Assembly: GCA_963971575.1 (NCBI GenBank)
Contig: OZ020617.1
Location: 20,049,403 to 20,113,402 of the forward strand
Reading direction: 5' to 3'
Source of the DNA: Liopterus haemorrhoidalis
Lineage: Eukaryota; Arthropoda; Insecta; Coleoptera; Dytiscidae
Length of the DNA: 64,000 nucleotides
The notes under the pieces are model-generated. The model saw only the letters and a list, made by a program, of their open reading frames with translations. It was not told the origin of the DNA and did no database searches. The translations under genes and the position numbers were made by a program. Of the stretch, positions 12,022 to 22,164 are shown in pieces. How positions within the stretch are numbered: position 1 is the first letter of the stretch; each line of letters begins with the position of its first letter.

Positions 12022-12036
12022 TTGACAAGTTTAATA
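12022..12036. repeat. Target-site duplication, left copy (15 bp)
   Basis: TTGACAAGTTTAATA here is repeated exactly at 14940-14954, bracketing the minus-strand LINE. It lies in the 3' UTR of the RLE LINE, which dates the APE LINE as the later insertion. Confidence 0.9.
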
Positions 12037-12234
12037 TATATATATATATATTCTTTATTCCCCTAAGCCTTGTGGCGTTCAGGGTGCTAACATTTACAAA
12101 AAAAAACAAAAATAAAATAAAAGTTAAAACAATCAACCCAAAAATACATAACAATAAACATTCAATACAATTTACATTTTACAATCTTCTTCTTTTTTTT
12201 CTCTTTTCTTTCTTCTTTCCGTCTCCCCTTCCTG

Positions 12235-12849
12235 TTATCCTTCGCCAATCTTTAGCCTTCTTGCCTCTAATTCTCTCGCCCACCTCTCCCCCCTTCCATC
12301 TTCGTGCAACAGGTCTATTGTGCTCCCCGACCATACTGTCATCTCTCTACACCTCTTCGCGAGGTGCTCTATATCTTCCTCCTCCTCCCCGCACATCCTG
12401 CACATCTTATCCTCCTGTCTCCTCCAATATCTATTTCCTCTCTCTTCATTCCCGCACCTCAGTCTCGCAATCCTCCTAACTCTCCCTCCTGACCTTCCTC
12501 TTTCTCCACTCAAGTAGCTTGGTACCCCTATAGCTCTGACCTCCTTATATCTCCCTGCGCTCCTTGAATTGTCTATTCTGACTGTCCTTTCTTGCTCCCC
12601 CACTTCCTTATCCCTCCTCCACAACTCCTCAATCACGCTTATCCCATCTTTTCTTCTCCTTTCCACCTCTGTCGCATCCACTCCGCATCTCCAGTAATAC
12701 TCTTTTCTCATCTCCCCCCATGCGTACCATCTTCCTTTCTGTTCCTCTCTGGCTCTTTCTTCCCAGCATTCTCTCATTATTTTTTTGTCTATTTCTATTC
12801 TAACTTTCTCTTCGTACTTAACCGCCCTCCTTCCTGTACCCACTTTCAT
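12235..12849 (-). pseudogene. C-terminal domain of APE LINE with CCHC knuckle
   Basis: 204 open codons. Near the end CRMCGEEEEDIEHLAKRC gives a C-x2-C-x8-H-x4-C knuckle, followed by WSGSTIDLLHEDGRGE and a basic tail. The knuckle probably binds RNA or single-stranded DNA. It is separated from the RT by at least one frame break around 12850-13110. The same domain is found in the second copy on the plus strand at about 17320-17500. Confidence 0.75.
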
Positions 12850-13116
12850 CTTATCCCTTTTCAGTTCCTCTCGTACAATGTACCCTGGTGTCGTTCTATC
12901 TACCCCTAAGATCCATCTTAAATACCTCTCCTGTACTCGTTCTATCTTCTCCCATTCCTTCCATCCCCATATAGCAGGATGTTTTTCACCACGGCATCAA
13001 ACAACATCAATCTCCATCTAATATCGTCGCTAAAATTTCTCTCTTCTATACTCCACAGCTTCCCCATGACTATCCTTGCCTTCTTTACTCTTTCCCTTAT
13101 GTGTATTCTATTTCTT

Positions 13117-14362
13117 CTATTTCACGTCTCCTATTTCTCTGCCACCCCATTCCCATTTTATCTTCTTTCTTCTTCCTCCACCTTTACCGAATACCATTAC
13201 CTTCGTCTTATCCCTGTTTACTTCTAATTTTTTCCTTTTGAAATATTTATCCGCCCTTTCAATCATTCTCTTAAGCTCCTGTTCCTCCTCTGCCATCAAT
13301 ACAATATCGTCCGCGTACCCCAATGTCCACAATTTCATCTTCCCTACTACCACCCCCCCCATCTTGTTCCTTCCTCATAGTCCCTTCTAAATCCGCTACA
13401 TATAAGTTGAACAAGGTTGGGCTCAGCGGACAACCCTGTCTCACCCCCTTATTCCCCCAAAATCTTTCCGTCTCTTCCTTGCCTACCCTCACCTTGCAGC
13501 TCGTCCCCTTGTATATTTCCTTTATCCTCATTATCAACTTCTTTCTTATCTCCTTCCTTTCCATTACCTTCCATAGCTCCTCCCTATCCAGCCTGTCAAA
13601 CGCCGCTTTCAAATCCACGAACGCCATATACGCTTTCCCTCTTTTTCTCTTTAACCTCTCCTCTACTATGTGAGTCACGGCGAATATTCCGTCAATCGCC
13701 CCTCTTCTCTTCCTGAATCCAAACTGCGTTTCCTCCAGTAAATCTTTCTTTTCCATCTCATCCACTAATCTTTCGTTCAGCACTTTCGCGTATACCTTGT
13801 ACGCTGAACTCATCAAGGTCACACCTCTATAATAACATGATAACTCCTTGTTTCCTCTCTTGTATATCGGTACAATCACCCCTTCCCTCCATTCCTCCGG
13901 GTATCCCTCTCCTTTTCATATCCCTCTTATTATTTCTACCAGTTTATTCCTAGCTTTCTCTCCTCCATTTATCCACGCCTCATTCCTTATCTTATCTATC
14001 CCTGCTGCTTTCCCTTCCTTCATGTTCTTTATTATTCTCTCTATTTCTTTCCCTGACGGTCCCTCCCCCTCTTCTTCCCCTTCTCTCTCTTCCACCCCTT
14101 CTGATTCGTCCTCTGTCCCTCCTTCACTCCTTCTATCCCCCCCGCCTTCCTTCCTTCTTATTTCGCTTCCCTCTAATATCTCCATGAAGTGTTTCCTCCA
14201 GTTCTCTATGGAAATCTTGTTACTCCTGTCTCCTTGTTTCCCTCTCATCCTGTTTATATATTCCCAGGCTTGCTTTTCGTTCCTTATTTTTCCCACTTCT
14301 TCCTGCTCCTTTACCATATATCTTTTCTTTTCCTCCTTACATGTTTTTTTATACTGTCCCAA
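13117..14362 (-). pseudogene. Reverse transcriptase of APE LINE
   Basis: The linker (13916-14362) ends GKAAGIDKIRNEAW, RT motif 0/1. The fingers read VTLMSSAYKVYAKVLNERL, motif A is AFVDLKAAFDRLD and motif B is GVRQGCPLSPTLFNLYV (13271-13879). After a frameshift comes GYADDIVLMAEE, with the YADD box at 13306-13317. The residues of a working polymerase are still present, so the frame breaks look recent compared with most elements here. The clade is not assigned; similar RTs are common in insects. Confidence 0.8.
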
Positions 14363-14443
14363 TTTTTCTCTGTACCCTTCTTCCGTCTCCTCCCCCTTAA
14401 TCTTTTTGGCCCAGGCCTTCTGCGCCTCTTTTTTCTTTTCCCT

Positions 14444-14932
14444 TCATCTCTCCCCCCACCATGGCTTTTTTCCTATCCTTGTACTAAGCCCTCTTCTTTT
14501 TTTCACCACCGCTTTCTCTATCCCTTCTCTCAATTCCCTCCTCCCTCTCTCTACACCTGGTTCTGTCCATTCCATTTTCTCCATTGTTTCCTTGTATTTC
14601 TTTTTTCCTTCCTCCGACCAGTCTTGTACACTCGTTTTTTTCTCTTTCACCTCACTTTTTTGTCCTCTCCTGATCTCCACTATGATCGGTTGGTGATCCG
14701 ATTCTATCCTTTGCTTAACCTCGAAACTTTTTACTTTTTCCCACCCTCTTTCATTCACCACCGCATAGTCAATCGTCGATTTTCTTTCCCCCTTATAGTA
14801 AGTCCATCTTCCTTCCTTATCTCCTTCCTTGTTTCCATTTAATATACTCCAACCCCTTTCCTCCAGCCATTCCAGCATATTTTCCCCTTCCTTATTCCTC
14901 ACCTTATCCATTGCCCCCCTCTTGAGTTCCAC
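14444..14932 (-). pseudogene. APE-like endonuclease, C-terminal part
   Basis: 162 codons ending the endonuclease domain. STIDYAVVNERGWEKV followed by ESDHQPIIVEI is the characteristic final segment of AP-endonuclease-like LINE nucleases (the SDH motif with catalytic His). The catalytic N-terminal half is missing because the insertion is truncated just upstream. A stop and frame change separate it from the RT. Confidence 0.75.
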
Positions 14933-14939
14933 CCCATTC

Positions 14940-14954
14940 TTGACAAGTTTAATA
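14940..14954. repeat. Target-site duplication, right copy (15 bp)
   Basis: Exact repeat of 12022-12036. The RLE LINE 3' UTR resumes immediately after it. Confidence 0.9.
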
Positions 14955-15060
14955 CAAATGCCAAAAGGAGACAGAAGCAGCTTGGTGTGAACACCACCCG
15001 ATCGAGTCTATCCCCTGCAGAATTACTATACAATATCAAAATACTTCATAACACAACAAT
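14955..15060 (+). other. Remainder of RLE LINE 3' UTR
   Basis: Moderately GC-rich sequence continuing the UTR that was split by the APE LINE. The true 3' end is unclear; composition returns to AT-rich by about 15030-15060. Confidence 0.5.
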
Positions 15061-15194
15061 TACTTAAATAATAGAATGCTAATATAATTAATAAACATTT
15101 TAATTAATTTTAATTGATAAATTTTAACATTTTAGCCTTAGTAACTATTAAAAATGTAGAATTTTGGCAACTAATCATGAACTATAAGTTTACG

Positions 15195-15885
15195 ATGATT
15201 AACGACATAGTAAACTCTTTTCCAATACCCGCTTTCTCAGTGATTTTTTAAAAGAAACAATTGAAGCTGTTTTTTTGTCACTAGGCAACCGATTGTATAC
15301 TGAGGCAACGTTATATGTAAACGAACGCTTGAAAGTACTTTATTTGTTCGTATTTAGGTATTGTAATTTTGTTTTTGCGTCTTAGATTGATATTGTGAAC
15401 ATCGGAACGGAAATATATTTTGTTATACAAGTATGATGGGGAGCGGTTGGTAATGATATTGTGAAAGGTGTTACAGCTGTGGACATAGCGTCTTTCCTTC
15501 ATATTGAGCCATTTGGCCGATATCAATGTATGAGATATCTTTTCCCGTTTTTTTACGCCATAAATAAATCTTAAACATGAGTTTTGAACTCGTTGGATGC
15601 GTTGACTGTCAGCTAAGGTAAGACAGGGTGAGTAAACTACATCACAAAAATTAAAATTAGATAGAAATAGGGAATCACACAATATCTTTTTAGTTTCCTT
15701 ATTTAAGACATGGCGGTGTGCAAACAGCAATTTTAATGTAGAGTAACTTAATTGGATTTTTTTGGAGATATGCTGCGAGAAACGAAGATTGGTATCTATA
15801 ATAAGTCCTAGATTCTTAACATTCTCGGAGATGTTTAGGCTAATGTCATTGACGCGTATGTCTATCTTAGGATACAATAATTAAA
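15195..15885 (-). pseudogene. LINE RT thumb/C-terminal region (jockey/CR1 group)
   Basis: Minus-strand frame of 188 codons starting inside the RT: VKNLGLIIDTNLRFSQHI (after the palm), then LFLSNFNFCDVVYSP, QNSCLRFIYGVKKREKI and so on, the standard connection/thumb region of jockey/CR1-like LINEs. After a frameshift near 15345 it continues to RSFTYNVASVYNRLP and SIVSFKKSL, the usual C-terminal ending, with stop near 15212. The polymerase active site is missing, so this is a 5'-truncated copy. AT-rich 3' UTR lies below it. Confidence 0.75.
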
Positions 15886-15889
15886 ATTT

Positions 15890-16375
15890 TAAATTTTACA
15901 TATGCAGAATCTCGGAAAAGCAAAATAAATTTAGTTAGCATTATTTTAATATCTCGAAATGAGAAAAAATGCTACGCCACTTTCAAATATAACGGCTCAA
16001 ATTATGTTTTGATAGTTTTCATAATTGTTTCTCAGTTTGACTGGTTTATTTTGTGGTGAACTACAATATTTAATTTAGTAAAATTTATATTTATTAGACA
16101 CAACTTTTCATACATGATTTGTACACGGATGCTTTACGCAGATACCGACAAAATCTCCGTTCAGGCGGACAGCGTCTGCCTGAAGTGTTTTAGTCTTTTG
16201 ATATACTTTCATGTGACAATGGTTCCTAACCTACGACCCGTGGGCCGAATCCGGAACGACACATAATTTAATCCGCTGCATAGATTTTGTTAAAATAAAA
16301 ACCAATTTTCTAACTATTAAACGTTGTATACGAAATATCTGTTTACTTAATCTTGCCATACATACTGTTACAAAG
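15890..16375. other. Unassigned stretch
   Basis: No coding region. Bases 16220-16262 (GTTCCTAACCTACGACCCGT and GGGCCGAATCCGG) resemble a hAT-type terminus of the 'cggcccgtgggccg' kind; no partner end was found. Confidence 0.35.
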
Positions 16376-16519
16376 TTTTCAGTGAATTTGCACAAGATAC
16401 TTAAAGATATTTTAATTTTCTTTTAGTATATAATACGATCGACACCATCGGGTATAAGAGTTTTTAGATTATGTATCTTATAGGTATTTATAAAATACAT
16501 AGATGCATCTTAAACAAGA

Positions 16520-17170
16520 AACACCAATCAGTTTTCAAAATGATCACTTCTGGCCGTAAGAAGGCGCTCAATTCTCTGTGGTCACTCGTCAGTAGAATTA
16601 CGAAGGGTTTCCTCAAAAATTTCCATGAAAATATTTTTAATATTGAGGAGACTTTCAATACCGAGAACGACATGGTGCTAACTATAAGTTCACGTGAAGT
16701 TTCTGAGAAAGTACCACCGATCCGAAGGGGTCATTACCATGTTTCAATTATGGTTTGATGAGGCGGGAGCTATGACGGTACCACTAAGTTTCATTTTTAC
16801 GTGAGGGGAAAAAGTCACGGTTAAAGTTTACTAGAAAACTGTGCTGAAGTCGATAGTTAGAGAGTTGAACAAATTCTTCTTCACTGATCACTATTGGATC
16901 TTACAGCGTGATTCAGCGCCAGTCCATAATGCAAAGGCAGCGCAGCAGTAGTTTAAAAGCAATATACTGAAATTTATTTCTCCTGCGGATTGTCCGTTTG
17001 CAGCTCTGACCTCAACCTCCTGGACTACAAATTTGGTCCGTGATTCAGGACATGGTTTGCAAGAAGATACAGTATATCGCTTGCTTAGAGCATTCCATAA
17101 TGAAGACAGCGAAGGGATTTTCTGTAGAAACTCTTTGTAATTCCATTGATGTATGGTCGCAGAAGCATAA
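16520..17170 (+). pseudogene. mariner-like transposase pseudogene
   Basis: Several frames together give the DDE core. FHENIFNIEETFNTENDMVL, in the place of the usual 'SDEKIFTVE' region, has lost the first catalytic Asp (Asn here). REVSEKVPPIRRGHYHVSIMV follows, then GSYDGTTKFHFY and HYWILQRDSAPVHNAKAAQQ, where DSAP carries the second catalytic Asp. The Asp-x-Asn-Pro region is recognisable as a decayed 'LDYK(F)W' segment at 17005-17035. Stops and frameshifts occur throughout. The lineage resembles mariner-like transposases common in ants and worms; subfamily not assigned. Confidence 0.72.
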
Positions 17171-17243
17171 GCGCCTTCTAGTCAGAAGAAGTCATTTTTA
17201 AAACTGATTGGTGTTTCTTGTTTACTATGTATCTATGTGCTAA

Positions 17244-17866
17244 GGAGAGAGAATTAGGAGGATTGCGAGGCTAAGGTGCGGTAATGAAGAGAGAGGAAAT
17301 AGATATTGGAGGAAACAAGAGGAAAAGATGTGCAGGATGTGCGGGGAGGAGGAGGAAGATATAGAGCACCACGCGAAGAGGTGTAAAGAGATGACAGTAT
17401 GGTCGGGGAGCACATTAGACCTGTTGCACGAAGATGGAAAGGGGGAGAGGTGGGCGAGGGAATTAGAGGCAAGAAGAATGGAGATTGGGGAAGGATAACA
17501 GGAAGGGGTAAAGGAAAGAAGGAGGAGACCCGGTGGGAAGCAGAAGGGGAGAAATGGAAGGAAGGAAGGGGGATGAGGTTACCTAGAAATGGGGAGGAAG
17601 GAAGGGAGATAGGAGGAGGAGTGAAGAAATGTTTGGAAGGGAAGAGAATAAAATAAAATAAAATAAATCAAAGATGGGCGAGAGAACTGGAAGCAAGAAG
17701 GAAGGAGATCGGAGAGGGACATTGGAGCAAGAAGATAGAAAAGAGAAAAAACATTGTAAATTGTATTGGATTGTTATGTATTTAGTTTTGGATTTATTGT
17801 TTTATTTTTTGTAATGGTTAATACCCTGAACGCCGCAAGGCCTAGGGAATAAAGAATATATATATA
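17244..17866 (+). mobile_element. 5'-truncated copy of the 12-15 kb APE LINE
   Basis: Same 3' end as the 12037-14939 LINE but on the plus strand: the CCHC knuckle region (GAGGAAGATATAGAGCACCA), then the 3' UTR ending AACGCCGCAAGGCCTAGGGA and a TA tail. It is flanked by the perfect 10-bp duplication TATGTGCTAA (17234-17243 and 17867-17876). This copy has only the last part of the ORF and was dead on arrival. It is inserted in the right arm of the mariner-like element, so it is younger than that element. Confidence 0.9.
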
Positions 17867-17924
17867 TATGTGCTAAAGAAAGAGTTTAATATACTAAAAG
17901 AAAATTAAAATATGTTTAATCATC

Positions 17925-18040
17925 TTGCGGATTTTCACTGAAAGCTTCGGCAAAACTAGGCCGAACAAACGGACAAACAGATACATTGTACAGAATGATA
18001 GTACAAGGGTTTCTTAGTCATACCTACTTAAAATCGTCAA
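17925..18040 (-). repeat. Family X fragment
   Basis: Contains GGTTTCTTAGTCATACCTAC after a diverged AGAC-like tract (ACAAACGGACAAACAGA), the reverse-complement layout of the family X hairpin and microsatellite region (compare 60690-60765). Short and decayed. Confidence 0.55.
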
Positions 18041-18639
18041 ATGCCTAATTAATTTTTAGACTTTTCATTCCTTAACATACATTAGAGTTTTACTTTTCTT
18101 TAAAATGTTGAATTCGTACCTTCATAACATCTCTTTTTTATTCGCTCTGTTAATATTTCAGGATTTGGTGACATTTAATTTAAAAAATTACGTTGGATAT
18201 TGTGAAAACATTTTTCAAGTAGTTCATTCATTGATAACTTGTTGAAAGTGTCAGAGACAGGTCGTGACATTTTATACATTCAATTACATTCTGGCTGGCT
18301 CTATTGTATGATTTTCACAGAATCTGTACCTGATTACGTTTTTATGAAAAAGTAATTTAGTATTTTAAATACGGAATTTTAATTTGCTTTAAAAAAATTT
18401 TTACTACGTACTTTGTATATTTTTGTTTAGTTTGTACAATAAACACGTGCATTAAAAATCTGCGTCAAAGGGAGATTGACAACACCTAATAGCAAAAAAT
18501 TGTTACATGAAAACATTTTGTTGTATTTCACAGATTTATTTATTTTATTGAGTGCAGTTTCGGCTCCCACAATTGTTAAAGTTTTAGTCTGTTTCTTTGA
18601 TTTAAGCGGAATTAGTTTTCTAAATGTAGGTACTTTCAT
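18041..18639. other. AT-rich DNA, nothing recognised
   Basis: A 70-codon minus-strand frame (18427-18639) has no recognisable motif. Bases 18600-18780 resemble internal parts of the hAT MITE at 43.3-44.5 kb. Confidence 0.4.
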
Positions 18640-18900
18640 CGCTTAAATGAGGCTTTTATCCACTTTGTTTAAGAAAAGCCTCATTCAATCATTAAAAAGT
18701 AAGCTCGTGACAACTTAAGAAAATATAAATTATTTCGTTTAGTTATACTAAACCGTTTAGAATAGACCAGAGTTCCCAAACTTTTTGAGCCGTTCTTGAT
18801 ATGTTGTAGAAATAAATTTTTCAGATGATCGATACAGGATAATTGTTTTATGCCGATCTTGAAAAGTTATCTGGTACGTACTATAACTGAGCAAAATGTG
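18640..18900. mobile_element. Decayed hAT-MITE-related fragment
   Basis: GGCTTTTATCCACTTTGTTTA and GTGACAACTTAAG resemble the internal repeat of the hAT MITE at 43314-44485. At 18769, CAGAGTTCCCAAACTTTTTG resembles its CAGTGCTTCTCAACC terminus. Only one end can be seen, so boundaries are approximate. Confidence 0.4.
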
Positions 18901-18935
18901 AAAATGCTGTGTTAGTACAAAAATATTAATAAAAA

Positions 18936-19460
18936 GTCAGCTGTGGCCACTGATTGCCATCACAAAGTGCTTAAACAAAATACTTTTTAACACGGACATT
19001 ATTTACCATAACCATGGAAGCATTACCTATACGTATGACAAAATAAATACTAAATAAGTGTAATTAAATATTATTACTACAACAAAAATAAAGCAAAAAT
19101 ATGAAAAAAAAAAAAAATCAGCTGTGGCCACCACAGAACCGACCGACATTACAAAGTGCTTAAACTGAATAATTTCTAACAAAGAAATTATTTACAATAA
19201 TCGTGGAAACATTACATATATGTACGTATGATAAAATAGATACTTAAAAAAATAACGCACAAAATGAAAAAATGTATCAAAAAATTGTCTCAAATAAAAG
19301 TTGTTAGTTATTGCTTGTATAGAAACTTTTGTTGACTAATTGTTTTGAAATATTTTTCGTTATTTTTTTAAGTATCTATTTTATCATACGTATATCTAAT
19401 GTTTCCACGATTATTGTAAATAATTTCTTTGTTATAAATTATTTAGTTTAAGCACTTTGT
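18936..19460. repeat. Foldback element: two direct and one inverted copy
   Basis: A unit starting TCAGCTGTGGCCAC occurs at about 18937 and again at 19118. The second copy's interior (19151-19256) is repeated in inverted orientation at 19359-19460 with only a few differences, leaving a loop of about 100 bases. The ~103-bp arms share ACAAAGTGCTTAAACT and CAATAATCGTGGAAACATTA. The same TCAGCTGTGGCC boundary abuts family X at 62880-62892, so this is probably the terminal module of that family. Confidence 0.8.
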
Positions 19461-19547
19461 CAAATTATCCGCACAAATCTTCCGATTCGAAAATCTTCCA
19501 TTTCTAGATTTTTACCAAAAGTTGATTAACGGATGCCAGTGAAAGCT

Positions 19548-19598
19548 TAAAAAAAATGTCTTTCTTAGTTTTTGTAAAAACTTAAAAGGTAGCCCTCG
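19548..19598 (+). mobile_element. Solo right end of a mariner
   Basis: TTTGTAAAAACTTAAAAGGT followed by AGCCCTCG and TA matches the right terminal repeat of the mariner at 34089-35574. No transposase lies to the left; only the end survives. Confidence 0.6.
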
Positions 19599-19600
19599 TA

Positions 19601-20616
19601 TATGAAGAAGATGATTTGTGTAGATTTTTCTGCATTCCCTAGCTCATGCATTTTGTTGGCGTAGATCCGATTGAGCCATGTTGCAGATGTTTGACAGCCA
19701 ATACACTGTTTGGTGATGTTATTGTGCAAGAAATTAATGATATTTGGTTATGTCATCACAGGAATGTAGCTTAAAGATAAAATAAAATGTAGTCAAAACT
19801 GTATTTTTTACTCTTACTACATGTTTCGGAACCAGTGGCGCAGCCAAGGGGGGAGCGACGGGCCTGGGCCCCTCCCAAGACCAGCAGATTACACGGCGCT
19901 GCTCGGAGATTTGAAGATAAAATTTGTTAACCACAACAGTAGTTAATTTTTAAATTACTTCATTGTTAACAATATTGGCATTTTTTTTTTCGTCTAAATA
20001 TTTTTTTAAAGATTACCTACTCTTGATAAAGTGACATAATTATTGTTCAAGTGAAAATACATCACTTTCCAAATATGCTCCAACGAATTATATGAGGGGA
20101 GCGTTGATCCTTTTTCCCCCTGACACATCGACTAAAACATTCGCCCAGGCAAATGATAAAACTGTTTTAAACAACTAATTACTCGATTCAGATAAGATAA
20201 AGTGTAAATCTGACTTCGGTATAACGTTCAGAATGTAATTTTGAAATAACACCTCAAGCGTGAAATAGAGTAGAAACAGTAGAAATATAATAAAGAGAGC
20301 AGTTTTGGAGACAATCGCGCTCTTAAAATCGGTATTTGGTTTTATTTTGTAGATAAATGTGAATATCTTCTTAGGTATTTTTGAAATTATGATGTTTTAC
20401 ACACAAAAAGGACTGATATAAGTTTTACTGAACAACAGTGGCGTATTCAGAGGGGGGGGGGGGGCACAAGCCTGCTCTGAAGGTCCAATGAAATGAAAAT
20501 TTAACAAATTTATCATAATCGTACAGAAAAATAACTTATGTATTTTACAATAATAATAAGTTATATTTTATTATGATTAGTGTTGAAATTAACAGAAAAA
20601 GCATATTTACATGTTA
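19601..20616. other. Unassigned, with two hAT-like termini
   Basis: CAGTGGCGCAGCCAAGGGGG at 19833 and CAGTGGCGTATTCAGAGGGG at 20429 resemble insect hAT ends, both in the same orientation; neither partner end was identified. The region between is AT-rich with no coding frame. Confidence 0.4.
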
Positions 20617-20789
20617 TTTTTAGGTTTTCGTAGGTATAATCAAGAAATCCTTATTCCATCACATGAGTCTGTTCGTTCGGTACAAATTGTGGCCAAGCGG
20701 CTGATTTAGAGAACTGAACATAAGTAAGAGAAATATTGAGACTTCAAAAATATATCCCGCGAAAAATATAAATAAATATGTATTTATCT
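20617..20789 (+). repeat. Family X fragment
   Basis: Starts near the TTTTTAGGTTTTCGTAGGTA end, has a degenerate microsatellite (GTCTGTTCGTTCGGTA), the 'GTGGCCAAGCGGCTGATTTA' stretch and ends in AAATATAAATAAATATGTAT. It is cut at 20789 by the truncated mariner. Confidence 0.7.
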
Positions 20790-21257
20790 TCTTCACAGCT
20801 AAATGATCATGCAAAATCGAATGAATTGCAGTATGCGATATGCCAAAGGATGCCTCTATCTCACGGTCACATGCTGGTCTTCTTCAATTATCTTGTGCAC
20901 AGCATCGATGTTTTTTTGAAGCACAACCGATTTTGATCGATCTTCACGAGATTCATCACTGACGGACGCACGACAACGACGAAATTCTGCAAACCAATTG
21001 TAAACAGTCTTTTCTGATGGTGCTTCATTACCAAAAGTTGAACGAAGCGAATCTATGCATTTTTGTTGAGTTAGGCCTTTACTAAAATCGTAAAAAATCA
21101 TCCAACGAAAACCTTCACGAGTAATATCCATTTTTTCACACAATTGTTTTTTTTTAATGCTCACTGTCAACAAAATACTCCATCAATTTATAAGCTGCCA
21201 CTAATTTCAATATTGCTATGTAGTGGTCGTTTGTAAAAACATAAAAGGTAACCCTCG
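20790..21257 (-). pseudogene. mariner, 5' part only (N-terminal HTH region)
   Basis: Minus strand. The terminal repeat ends at 21257 (CGAGGGTTACCTTTTATG read inward) next to TA. A transposase start follows: MDITREGFRWMIFYDFSKGL, the first helix-turn-helix of mariner, then KTVYNWFAEFRRCRASVSDE and NIDAVHKIIEEDQHVT. One stop follows, and the frame then resumes as REIEASFGISHTAIHSILHD down to about 20792. The catalytic DDE domain is absent. The break joins directly to family X sequence, so the truncation is at that junction. Confidence 0.85.
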
Positions 21258-21437
21258 TATATTGATAATTGACTTCATTTTTTCAATTTCAGAAACGAAT
21301 TTCTCTCACTATTAACAATGTGTTATTTGTTTTATAAGTATTTCATTACTATAAATGATTTATTCCTTTTTGATACCTTAAATACAAAAGATTGAATCAC
21401 AACGTATAATAGTATAATAAAGGTCCTCAGCCGTTAA
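21258..21437. repeat. Family X segment (CTCACTATTAACAATG module)
   Basis: Contains TTCTCTCACTATTAACAATG, then TTATAAGTATTTCATTACTA and TAAATGATTTATTCC. The same module occurs at 28040-28130 (inverted), 54930-55015 and around 55300/59235. At the last site the Helitron is inserted exactly between ACTA and TAAATGA; here the site is empty. Confidence 0.75.
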
Positions 21438-21610
21438 ATTTTTTTACAAACTCCTTTTTTTTAACGCTCACTGTCAACAAACTACTCGGTGAATTTATAA
21501 GTTGCCACTGCTTTCGCAATAACAAATGTCAAATTTTACGAGTATAGTAATGACACATTTCAATATTGCCATCTAGTGTTCGTTTGTAAAAACAAAAAAG
21601 ATAACCCTCG
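21438..21610 (-). mobile_element. mariner left-end fragment
   Basis: Minus-strand left end of the same mariner family: terminal AGATAACCCTCG with TA, 5' UTR words GTTGACAGTGAGCGTTAAAA (complement), then nothing of the ORF. About 170 bp remain. Confidence 0.75.
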
Positions 21611-22160
21611 TATACCTATCTGAAACAGAGGATTATGAAATTTCACTAAAAACTTTGTGACAGGATTTATGAAAAGACTAGCTACATAATTGGTATATTA
21701 TTATATATTTTTTTATTTAAGTTTAATGTGTCGCAATAACACGACTATTGGTACCGACATATTGGTATTATTGGATTATCTTTTTTAGTATCGTTTCCAA
21801 ATCTACATTTGGAGCCATGAACCTAAAAGATAAAAATATATAAAGAATTTCAATTCAGAAAAGGTGTTTGAGTGTGAAAAGAAGTACGTCGTTAACACAG
21901 TAATTCATTCCGTTGTTTACAACTAGATTTGGATTTATTTCTCGTAAAGCAAACGGAAGCTGGAGATTTCGCTTTTCCCTCGTGATTAGTTGGTGACCTT
22001 TTTCACTACTGGCTCCACTTCCTGAATCACATGTCTGTATTTATGTGTTCAACACTTTATAGTATCTCTGTTTGTAGTTACTCAGAGGATTATTGAAATG
22101 AAGCTGTGTATATTGTAACAGGTTATTCCCGTCACGCAATTTTTTCGTACAGAAATATCA
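21611..22160. other. AT-rich DNA, nothing recognised
   Basis: No coding frame, no repeat end recognised. Confidence 0.5.
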
Positions 22161-22164
22161 TGAT

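Larger units (their letters stand above)
8240..12036 (+). mobile_element. Non-LTR retrotransposon with RLE endonuclease (R2/R4-like), decayed
   Basis: This is a GC-richer island in AT-rich DNA. In order on the plus strand it holds an Arg-rich N-terminal segment, a reverse transcriptase with a YMDD box, a CCHC knuckle and a restriction-like endonuclease region. This order (single ORF, RT before C-terminal nuclease) is that of the R2/R4/NeSL group rather than APE-type LINEs. The reading frame is broken many times, so the copy is dead. The 3' UTR runs from about 11805, is interrupted by an inserted LINE (12037-14939) and resumes at 14955. The 5' boundary near 8240 is set only by the composition change. 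It is not in 28S rDNA. Confidence 0.8.
12037..14939 (-). mobile_element. APE-type LINE inserted in RLE LINE, 5'-truncated
   Basis: Bounded by a perfect 15-bp duplication. The 3' end (low coordinates) finishes in a (TA)n tail and the 5' end breaks off inside the endonuclease region, as expected for target-primed reverse transcription that stopped early. In order on the minus strand it has the C-terminal part of an APE-like endonuclease, RT, and a C-terminal CCHC knuckle. The sequence is purine-rich on the coding strand (many GAG/AAG codons), which creates long meaningless open frames on the opposite strand. A second truncated copy lies at 17244-17866. Confidence 0.88.
16376..17952 (+). mobile_element. 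Tc1/mariner-superfamily transposon with long inverted ends
   Basis: Outer arms pair: TTTTAATTTTCTTTTAGTAT (left, about 16414) with its complement (right, about 17890-17912), extending to CAGTGAA/TTCACTG. Inner arms pair: AACAAGAAACACCAATCAGTTTT (16513-16535) with the complement at 17197-17220. The right part is split by a truncated LINE (17244-17866) with its own target duplication. Between the arms lies a decayed plus-strand transposase. The outer right arm merges with family X-like sequence, so the exact outer boundary is uncertain. Confidence 0.7.

Noticed and set aside
12592..14842. Long plus-strand open frames rich in Ser/Leu/Pro/Phe
   Set aside because: Shadows of the purine-rich minus-strand LINE; composition is the complement of GAG/AAG codons.
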